This document shows positions 1-5,070 of a stretch of DNA of 5,070 nucleotides, in pieces. The notes below the pieces were generated by a model. That model was given only the letters and a program-made list of their open reading frames with translations, searched no databases and had not been told where the DNA came from. The translations under genes and the position numbers were made by a program. Source of the DNA: Minisyncoccota bacterium. GTDB lineage: Bacteria; Patescibacteriota; Minisyncoccia; Minisyncoccales; GCA-002788555. The stretch lies in the NCBI GenBank assembly GCA_028697615.1, contig JAQVET010000052.1:1-5070 (forward strand), read 5' to 3'. Numbering within the stretch: the first letter of the stretch is position 1; each line of letters opens with the position of its first letter.

Positions 1-218
1 AAAATAATACCAAATAGTAGTTATAGATTATTTATTGTGAAATTTTATTGATTAAATTATAAAAAACAAAAAAATTAACACAAGAATAATTTTAATATGA
101 TATCTTTAAATTTTAGAAGTAAAGATGGTTTTATATTAGATTTTGAATGAAATGAGGTTGTTAATTTATTTTTTAGTAGAAAATATTATTTATATAATTT
201 AAAAAAATTTTACACCAG

Positions 219-2213
219 ATGATAAAATCAAAAAAACAAAATACTATCTTTTTTTTAATTATTGCGATTTTACTTTGTCTTCCTCCGTTTTTTGAGGGTG
301 GAAATAGCCCATATATACTTTCGGTTGTTTTTATTTTAGTTTCAATTTTAATTATTATTTTCTCTTTGAATTTAGATAAAAAAGAAGATATTTCTATAAA
401 GTGGTATAAAAATCCCATTTTTTATTTTGGTCTTTTTTTAATTTTTATTTTTATTTCTAATTTTTTTTCTCACAATATTTATTTTTCCTGGCTTTATTTC
501 TTGCAATATTTAATGTTTTTTGCCCTTTTTTTTATAATATCAAAATATTCATTTTCTCAAAATTCAGTTAAATTTTTATTTTACTCTTTTTTGGCAGTTA
601 GTCTTCTTTTATGTTTAGTTGGTATATTTTTTTATTTAAATTCTTCTTCTGGACGAATTGGTTCTACATTTTATCAACCAAATAGTTTTGCTGGATATTT
701 ACTTTTTGCTTTGCCTTTGGCATTTTTATTTCTTTTTCAAGCAGAGAGAAAAACCGAAAAGACACTTTTTATTTTAATAACTATTATTTTACTTTCGACT
801 TTTATTTTAACAAATTCAAGGGGAGCATATTTAAGCTTTCTTCCTCCGTTTATTTTACTTTTAATTTTAGGATTTTATTTTTTTAATAGAAAAGATATTT
901 TTAAAAAAATAATCCTTGTTTTTGTTGGAAGTTTTATTTTTGTAAACCTTCTTTATTCTTTAAATATTGGTAAACTTAGTTTTTTTAGTATATTTGAAAG
1001 AGGAAAAGTACCAGGAATGCCAGAAGTTGGTGTTGATTTCAGCACTTTTACTCGTTTTAAATTTTGGCAGGGATCAGTTGAAATTTTTAAAGAATATCCT
1101 GTTTTAGGAGCAGGGCTTGGTTCATTTGCAGATCTCTATCCCCGCTATCAATATTCTGCAGTTGCTTTTACAAAATATCCTCATAATCATTATCTTGAAA
1201 TTTTATGCGAAACTGGTATTTTGGGTACAATTTTCTTTTGGGGACTTGTTTTTCTTTTGATTTATTTTGGTTTTCAGATATTTCGTCAATGTATTATAAA
1301 TAAAACAAAAACTGATAAAAATAAAAAATTATTGATTCCTTGCGTTTTATTTTGCTGTGTTTTGGGATCTATTCTGCATAATGGAGTTGATTTTGATTGG
1401 CATTTTTTGGCTAATTTTTTAATATTTTTTGTTTTTTCAGGTTTGTTTTATAATATTTCTTTAGGTGTTTTAAATAACAAAAATGCTAAAGAAAGACAAA
1501 ACAAAAATATTAAAAGTTCAATAATTTCATTTTTTCAAAAAAAACAAAAATATTTTTATTTCCTGCTTTCAATATTATTTATTATCTTTTCTTTTTCTTT
1601 TACAATGGGGACGTTTTATTTTAATCGCGGAGATGAATTGGAATTAAATCAAGAATATAAATCAGCGCTTATTAATTTTCAAAAGGGTCTTAGGGTAAAT
1701 CCTAATCCAGACTATTATCTAAAAGAGGGAATTCTTTTTTATTCCTTTGGAGATCTTGATTCTGCCGAAAAGATTGGTTTAAAATTAATAAAAATAAAAA
1801 AATCAGATGCCGATAATTGGCGTTTTTTGGCAAAAATAAGAGAGGCGAGAGGTGATCTGAATTCTGCAGAGATTTTTTATCAAAAGGCAATAGAATGTGA
1901 CCCATATTTTATAGTAGCATATATTGATATAGCAAATCTTTATTTTAAAGATAAACAATATCAAAAGGCATTGGGAGTATTAGATAATGCTATTAGTAAA
2001 TATAAAGATGATGAAATTCAATATTTTAAGGGTAGAAGAAAAATGTATTCCAATGCGATAGGTGTTGAAGAAATATACTTTAGTGATGATACACAGGTTG
2101 ATGAAATAGCTCTTCTTTATAAAACAAAGGGAGAATTTTTAAATGCATTAGGCAATAAACAAGAGGGGGAAAAATATATTCTAAAAAGTCAAGAAATTCT
2201 TGCCCCATTATAA
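219..2213 (+). CDS. O-antigen ligase/polymerase-like membrane protein (Wzy_C type) with C-terminal TPR domain
   Basis: A 664-residue polytopic inner-membrane protein, probably a glycan ligase or polymerase of the O-antigen ligase superfamily (WaaL, Wzy, PglL relatives), which move lipid-linked sugar chains to an acceptor outside the membrane. About nine hydrophobic segments lie in residues 10-250. They include the TNSRGA motif (198-203), whose Arg is typical of the family. An extracytoplasmic loop (about 250-335) carries GAGLGSF (297-303) and HNHYLEILCETG (322-333); the conserved His of this region is the usual catalytic candidate. More membrane segments follow at about 336-356, 371-388, 393-415 and 445-466. 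Residues about 467-660 are soluble, with TPR-like helix pairs near 467-497, 533-564, 567-598 and 632-660. This tail probably binds a partner or acceptor protein. The ATG at 219 is the first usable start after an in-frame TAA at 195; it has no SD. Substrate cannot be told: O-antigen, S-layer glycan and protein O-glycosylation all remain possible. Confidence 0.88.
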   Translation: MIKSKKQNTIFFLIIAILLCLPPFFEGGNSPYILSVVFILVSILIIIFSLNLDKKEDISIKWYKNPIFYFGLFLIFIFISNFFSHNIYFSWLYFLQYLMFFALFFIISKYSFSQNSVKFLFYSFLAVSLLLCLVGIFFYLNSSSGRIGSTFYQPNSFAGYLLFALPLAFLFLFQAERKTEKTLFILITIILLSTFILTNSRGAYLSFLPPFILLLILGFYFFNRKDIFKKIILVFVGSFIFVNLLYSLNIGKLSFFSIFERGKVPGMPEVGVDFSTFTRFKFWQGSVEIFKEYPVLGAGLGSFADLYPRYQYSAVAFTKYPHNHYLEILCETGILGTIFFWGLVFLLIYFGFQIFRQCIINKTKTDKNKKLLIPCVLFCCVLGSILHNGVDFDWHFLANFLIFFVFSGLFYNISLGVLNNKNAKERQNKNIKSSIISFFQKKQKYFYFLLSILFIIFSFSFTMGTFYFNRGDELELNQEYKSALINFQKGLRVNPNPDYYLKEGILFYSFGDLDSAEKIGLKLIKIKKSDADNWRFLAKIREARGDLNSAEIFYQKAIECDPYFIVAYIDIANLYFKDKQYQKALGVLDNAISKYKDDEIQYFKGRRKMYSNAIGVEEIYFSDDTQVDEIALLYKTKGEFLNALGNKQEGEKYILKSQEILAPL

Positions 2214-2234
2214 ATTTTTAAAATTTAAAATTTT

Positions 2235-2747
2235 ATGTCAATTTATACTCGTTTAGCCAAAATGGCTGTTGAAAACTATATTAAAGAAGGAAAAGTTATC
2301 GCACCTCCAAAAGATGCGCCCGGTGAACTTTTAAATAAAAAAGCAGGAGTTTTTGTAACAATTACAAAAAATGGAGATCTTCGTGGTTGTATCGGTACAT
2401 ATCTTCCCACAAAAGATAATATTGCTAAAGAAATTATCTCAAATGCCATTTTAGCAGCGACAGAAGATGACCGTTTTGGTTCTGTTAAAATAGAAGAACT
2501 TCCAAATCTTTCTTATACTGTTTATATTTTAGATAAACCAGAGCCAATTAAAAATATAGATGAATTGGATCCTCAAAAATATGGTATTATTGTTCAAAGT
2601 GGTTTTAAATCAGGGCTTCTCCTGCCAGGCCTTGAAGATATAGACAGCAGAGAAAAGCAGATATTTTATGCATGTCAGAAAGCAGGGATTGATCCCCAAG
2701 TTGATCCAATAAGTATTTATAAATTTAAAGCCCAAAAATACGAGTAG
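2235..2747 (+). CDS. AMMECR1 domain protein
   Basis: A 170-residue soluble protein that is essentially one AMMECR1 domain. The family hallmark LRGCIGTY is at residues 49-56. It is followed by the conserved AATEDDRF segment (74-81) and the YGIIVQSGFKSGLLLPGL block (116-133), near the family's usual wording. The single Cys of the hallmark (C52) and the nearby Arg are the invariant residues thought to form the active or binding site. The biochemical role is unsettled: many prokaryotic homologues are fused to or sit beside Memo and radical-SAM partners (AmmeMemoRadiSam systems), but neither is present here. The gene starts 21 bases after the ligase-like gene and ends 17 bases before the PriA-like gene, so co-transcription is likely. 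The upstream spacer is pure A/T with no SD. The ATG at 2235 gives a normal-length domain N-terminus (MSIYTRLAKMAVENYI). Family assignment is firm; function is not. Confidence 0.93.
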   Translation: MSIYTRLAKMAVENYIKEGKVIAPPKDAPGELLNKKAGVFVTITKNGDLRGCIGTYLPTKDNIAKEIISNAILAATEDDRFGSVKIEELPNLSYTVYILDKPEPIKNIDELDPQKYGIIVQSGFKSGLLLPGLEDIDSREKQIFYACQKAGIDPQVDPISIYKFKAQKYE

Positions 2748-2764
2748 AATATAAATTATAGATT

Positions 2765-4720
2765 ATGTTTCTTACAGAAGTCATTCCTTTAACAAAAATT
2801 CCCAGACAGGGACCAAGTCCATTTTTTTATTTTACATCCCAAAAGCTAAATAAAGGATCTTTGGTTTTAGTTTCCTTGCGCAGAAAAGAGGTTTTTGCAA
2901 TAGTAATTTCTCAAAAAGATGTTAAAGAAACAAAGTTAGAATTAAAAACAGTTAATTATCAATTAAAACCAATTAAAGAAGTTTTGATTAATGAAGAGAT
3001 TATTGGTTTCCCATTTTTAGATTTGGCTCAATGGATTTCTGAATATTATTTTTCTTCTATATCAAATTCTCTTTTACTTTTTTTGCCACAAAAAATAGTA
3101 AAAAAAATAGTTAAAAAAGATGGTTTTAATTTTCCAAAAATAAAGCCTCAATTAGAAGAAAAAAATTTTTTGAAACCTAAAGTTTTTATTTCCAAAACAG
3201 GTTTTTTACCCAAAGATGAGATAAAAAATGTTTTAAGAGAAGGTAGGCAGATTCTTTTTTTATTTCCTCAAATATTACAAAAGACATTTTGGGAAAATAA
3301 TTTTAAAAAAATATCTTCGTCTTTAATCTTCTGGTCTCCCCAAACTTCAATAAAAAAATTTTTTAATAATTTTCAAAAAGTTAGAGATAAAGAAGTCCAA
3401 ATTATTTTCGGCCAAATATCAGCACTCTTTGCACCCTTTTGCGATTTGGGCTTGATAATAATATTTGATCCAGAAAATTCTTCTTTTAAGGCAAAAAAAG
3501 AACCTTTATTTAACACAAAAGATGTTGCCCAAAAAATGGCTCAAATGCTTAATATAGACTTTCTACAACTTGATTCTTTTTTATCTCTTGAAAATTATTA
3601 TCTTAAATCAAAAAACAAAGTAAAAATTATTAAAGAAAACAATAATTTATTGTCGGCCGATAATCAAACAAATAAAAAATCGATTTTAAATTTTTCAAAA
3701 CTGAAATTTATTGAAAGAAGTCAGGGTGAAAAATTTAATCCTATTTCTGAACAATTTTTTAATAAAATTCAATCTTATATTGAGAAAAATAAAAAAGTTA
3801 TCCTTTTTTTAAATAGAAAAGGCGTTTCAACCTCTGTTTTTTGTCAGGATTGTGGTTTTACAATAAAATGTAAAGACTGCAATTTACCTCTTACATATCA
3901 CCTAAAAAAAGAAAAGCCCTATCTTTTGTGTCACCATTGTGGCAGAGAAAGCAATGTCCCTTCCTATTGTCCAAATTGTGGTTCCTGGCAGATGAGAAAT
4001 ATTGGAGTAGGTATTGAAGGAGTAGAAAAATTTTTAAAAGAAAAATTTAAAGAAAATGGCGATCAAGTTTCAATTTTAAGATTAGATAAAGATTCTATAA
4101 GTAGTAAAGAGGTAATTATTGAAAATTTTTCCTCTGATAAAAAAACAATTCTCCTCACGACAAAACTAATTTTTAATTTTCCAGAAATTACAGCAGATTT
4201 TGTTGGTATTGTTTCTCTTGAAAGTTTGCTTTCTCTGCCAAATTTTAAAGCAAAAGAAGAAGCGTTAAAAATAATTCATAATCTTAACATTATTGCCAAA
4301 GAAGAATTAGCGCTTCAAATTTTTTCTCAAAAAAATGATTTTCACCAATTACTAAAAGATAATCAATTTTCACAACCGAAAATTTTTGATATTTTCTTGC
4401 AAGAAAGAAAGTTATTTTTTTATCCTCCATATTCTTCTTTAATTAAACTAACATTTCTTGATAAAAATTTAAAACGTGCAATAGAAGCAGGGGAGAAATT
4501 AAAAAATGATCTTGAAAAAATAAGGGATTTTTTGAAGATTCCACAAGAAAATTTTCAAGTTTTGGGCCCTGCTCCTGCTTTTGTTGCAAAAAGAAAACAA
4601 AATTTTGTATTTCATATATTAATAAAAGAAAACCTTGATGATATTAATAAAAGAAACAAAATTTTAAGAATTATTCCGCCATCTTGGGAAATCGATATAG
4701 ATCCCATTCAGGTTATATAA
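2765..4720 (+). CDS. priA: PriA-like primosomal protein N', helicase motifs degenerate
   Basis: A 651-residue PriA-family protein, shorter than the roughly 730 residues of E. coli PriA. PriA normally recognises stalled forks and reloads the replicative helicase. Residues 1-105 match the 3'-end DNA-binding domain (GSLVLVSLRRKE, then a winged-helix-like region). The helicase core has lost its signatures. The Walker A GSGKT site is replaced by SKTGFLP (143-149), the DEEH box reads DPEN (235-238) inside a still recognisable GQISALFAPFCDLGLIIIF context, the GTQM..KGHDF motif reads TTKLIFNFP (465-473), and the GRAGR arginine motif is gone (about 508-514). By contrast the zinc region is intact: LFLNRKG (348-354), then four CxxC pairs at C360/363, C369/372, C389/392 and C402/405. 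The C-terminal domain is also preserved (PPYSSLIKL 554-562, VLGPAPAFVAKR 599-610, WEIDIDP 641-647). I infer a non-ATPase fork-binding or helicase-loading factor. The ATG at 2765 fits the family N-terminus (MFLTEVIPL); no SD precedes it. Confidence 0.9.
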   Translation: MFLTEVIPLTKIPRQGPSPFFYFTSQKLNKGSLVLVSLRRKEVFAIVISQKDVKETKLELKTVNYQLKPIKEVLINEEIIGFPFLDLAQWISEYYFSSISNSLLLFLPQKIVKKIVKKDGFNFPKIKPQLEEKNFLKPKVFISKTGFLPKDEIKNVLREGRQILFLFPQILQKTFWENNFKKISSSLIFWSPQTSIKKFFNNFQKVRDKEVQIIFGQISALFAPFCDLGLIIIFDPENSSFKAKKEPLFNTKDVAQKMAQMLNIDFLQLDSFLSLENYYLKSKNKVKIIKENNNLLSADNQTNKKSILNFSKLKFIERSQGEKFNPISEQFFNKIQSYIEKNKKVILFLNRKGVSTSVFCQDCGFTIKCKDCNLPLTYHLKKEKPYLLCHHCGRESNVPSYCPNCGSWQMRNIGVGIEGVEKFLKEKFKENGDQVSILRLDKDSISSKEVIIENFSSDKKTILLTTKLIFNFPEITADFVGIVSLESLLSLPNFKAKEEALKIIHNLNIIAKEELALQIFSQKNDFHQLLKDNQFSQPKIFDIFLQERKLFFYPPYSSLIKLTFLDKNLKRAIEAGEKLKNDLEKIRDFLKIPQENFQVLGPAPAFVAKRKQNFVFHILIKENLDDINKRNKILRIIPPSWEIDIDPIQVI

Positions 4721-4823
4721 ATTTTAGGAGATTAATTTAAAACAATATTATATAAATTTAAATATTCCATTTATAAACTTTTAGACAAAATACCTTAAAG
4801 TATTACTTATATACCATAATCAC
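4721..4823. other. AT-rich intergenic spacer without a supported gene
   Basis: About 100 bases between the PriA-like stop and the promoter at 4824. It holds an SD-like AGGAG at 4726-4730 but no ATG, GTG or TTG at a suitable distance; the frame after it runs only to a TAG near 4782. I see no GC-rich hairpin with a U-tract, so there is no clear intrinsic terminator for the upstream three-gene unit. Confidence 0.6.
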
Positions 4824-4852
4824 TTGACTTTTATTTTATTATTTGCTATAAT
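4824..4852 (+). promoter_or_regulatory. Sigma70-type promoter for RNA1
   Basis: The -35 box TTGACT (4824-4829) is separated by exactly 17 bases from a consensus -10 box TATAAT (4847-4852). The -10 is preceded by TGC (4844-4846), an extended -10 element. Transcription should start around 4858-4860, just before the GC-rich element. This is the best promoter in the window; the high AT content makes chance -10 boxes common, but the spacing, the -35 and the terminator downstream support it. Confidence 0.8.
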
Positions 4853-4858
4853 TAAAGT

Positions 4859-4938
4859 GTGAGTGTAAAGTCGTTCGGTGGATTTGCCTTCCGAGCGGCC
4901 TCCAACCAAGGTCGCCCCGCCCTAGTGCGGGGTTTTTT
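4859..4938 (+). ncRNA. Putative small RNA (RNA1), about 80 nt, unrecognised family
   Basis: A compact transcription unit bounded by a strong promoter and an intrinsic terminator. GC over 4857-4932 is about 63% (48 of 76), against a strongly AT-rich surround, a classic sign of structured RNA. A 9-bp stem pairs 4870-4878 with 4891-4899 (two G-U pairs). Its apical region contains GG at 4880-4881 that can pair with CC at 4887-4888, and a pyrimidine-rich GCCTTCC (4886-4892) resembling anti-SD sequence. The linker 4900-4914 is unpaired in this model and leads to the terminator hairpin. Three segments (4858-4865, 4884-4894, 4900-4913) are complementary to the element at 5009-5067, suggesting a regulatory RNA acting on that neighbour. 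It lacks tRNA arms, the SRP GGAAG domain and tmRNA or RNase P signatures. The exact start is inferred from the promoter. Confidence 0.7.
4915..4938 (+). terminator. Rho-independent terminator of RNA1
   Basis: A perfect 6-bp GC-only stem, CCCCGC (4915-4920) with GCGGGG (4927-4932), has a 6-base loop CCTAGT and is followed directly by six T residues (4933-4938). It ends RNA1 and separates it from the next promoter. Confidence 0.93.
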
Positions 4939-4973
4939 AATTTGATGAGTATTTTTTTAAAATAAAATAAGAC

Positions 4974-5007
4974 TTGCACTTTATTTCATTCTTTTGTAAA
5001 ATATAAT
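4974..5007 (+). promoter_or_regulatory. Promoter for the downstream element (RNA2)
   Basis: The -35 box TTGCAC (4974-4979) is followed by a 17-base spacer and a -10 box TAAAAT (4997-5002), predicting a start near 5009 at the GGG that opens the stem-loop. An overlapping consensus TATAAT (5002-5007) could be used instead, but its distance to TTGCAC is 22 bases. The spacer (4980-4996) matches that of the RNA1 promoter (4830-4846) at 13 of 17 positions. Confidence 0.65.
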
Positions 5008-5008
5008 T

Positions 5009-5067
5009 GGGTCGGGAGGCAAGCACTCACAAATGACCTTGGAATTTTGGAGTAACTCTCCCGGCCC
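5009..5067 (+). promoter_or_regulatory. Structured RNA element or 5' leader (RNA2), closed by a 10-bp stem
   Basis: GC is about 56% (33 of 59), again far above the surroundings. GGGTCGGGAG (5009-5018) pairs with CTCCCGGCCC (5058-5067) through 10 consecutive pairs including one G-U. The first strand contains the SD-like GGGAGG (5014-5019), so the stem would hide a ribosome-binding site. The enclosed 39 bases hold an ATG (5033) and the sequences complementary to RNA1. It could be the leader of a gene beyond the window, the 5' part of a longer structured RNA, or a hairpin next to a tRNA starting at about 5063. The element reaches almost to the window end, so its 3' boundary is unknown. Confidence 0.5.
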
Positions 5068-5070
5068 ATT
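5033..5070 (+). CDS. Possible 5' end of a hypothetical gene, cut by the window edge
   Basis: An ATG at 5033 opens a frame of 12 complete codons (MTLEFWSNSPGP) running off the window. GGGAGG at 5014-5019 is a strong SD match, but the 13-base gap to the ATG is longer than usual. The codons overlap the closing stem of the RNA2 element (5058-5067), and the GC-rich codons CCC GGC CCA are unlike the AT-rich usage of the upstream genes. The frame may therefore be a by-product of structured RNA. The peptide matches no family I recognise. Confidence 0.25.
   Translation, partial: MTLEFWSNSPGP

Noticed and set aside
193..198. TATAAT as a promoter -10 for the first gene
   Set aside because: No acceptable -35 at 16-18 bases (only T-runs), and chance -10 boxes are frequent in such AT-rich DNA.
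97..225. Alternative genetic code (TGA read as Gly or Trp), which would open the upstream frame
   Set aside because: The three long genes contain no in-frame TGA over about 1,485 codons and use TGG for Trp, so code 11 is sufficient.
173..418. Minus-strand open frame of 81 codons
   Set aside because: It lies mostly opposite the N-terminus of the ligase-like gene, which has clear family motifs; Lys/Ile/Phe-rich composition is expected from antisense of AT-rich membrane coding DNA.
1702..1905. Minus-strand open frame of 67 codons
   Set aside because: Antisense shadow of the TPR region, with no recognisable motif.
2212..2234. AT-only inverted repeat between the ligase-like and AMMECR1 genes
   Set aside because: Low-complexity A/T runs pair trivially; there is no GC stem or U-tract context to call a terminator, and the spacing suggests an operon.
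4886..4914. tRNA-like D-arm text (CCGAGCGGCC) within RNA1
   Set aside because: Reminiscent of tRNA-Ser, but there is no acceptor stem, anticodon arm or T-arm and the segment runs into a terminator.
4859..4945. 28-codon frame from GTG 4859 through RNA1
   Set aside because: It has no SD, reads through the terminator hairpin and U-tract, and is open mainly because GC-rich DNA has few stops.
4857..5067. CRISPR array or direct repeats
   Set aside because: The two GC-rich elements are related by inverted complementarity in permuted blocks, not by regularly spaced direct repeats, and no cas gene is in the window.
5063..5070. Start of a tRNA (GGCCCATT) at the window edge
   Set aside because: Eight bases cannot support a tRNA call; it is kept only as an alternative for the RNA2 element.

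Overview
The window is very AT-rich and reads as ordinary bacterial coding DNA in the standard genetic code. The three long frames end in TAA, TAG and TAA, and TGG is used for Trp with no in-frame TGA. The low GC, the short spacers, the lack of Shine-Dalgarno (SD) sequences before the three genes, the PriA-like protein with eroded helicase motifs and the ligase-TPR fusion fit a reduced-genome lineage such as Patescibacteria/CPR. That placement is inference; no rRNA or marker gene is present to confirm it.

Layout: positions 1-218 are AT-rich DNA with no supported gene. Positions 219-4720 hold three genes on the + strand, 21 and 17 bases apart, probably one transcription unit: (1) a polytopic O-antigen ligase/polymerase-type membrane protein with a C-terminal TPR tail, (2) a stand-alone AMMECR1-domain protein, and (3) a PriA-family protein that keeps the DNA-binding, zinc and C-terminal regions but has lost recognisable ATPase motifs. 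Their products (surface glycan assembly, an uncertain conserved function, replication restart) do not form an obvious pathway.

Positions 4721-5070 hold no complete protein gene and are the least ordinary part. After about 100 bases of featureless AT-rich DNA there is a near-consensus promoter, a compact GC-rich (about 63%) transcript of about 80 nt (RNA1) with a strong hairpin, and a textbook intrinsic terminator. Then comes a second promoter whose 17-base spacer matches the first at 13 positions. It leads into a second GC-rich element (RNA2, 5009-5067) closed by a 10-bp stem and containing an SD-like GGGAGG and an ATG that opens a frame running off the window. RNA1 is complementary to RNA2 in three separate blocks (8, 11 and 8+6 bp), one covering the SD-like sequence. 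My best reading is a small RNA with an adjacent target or partner RNA under twin promoters. I do not recognise either RNA as a known family.
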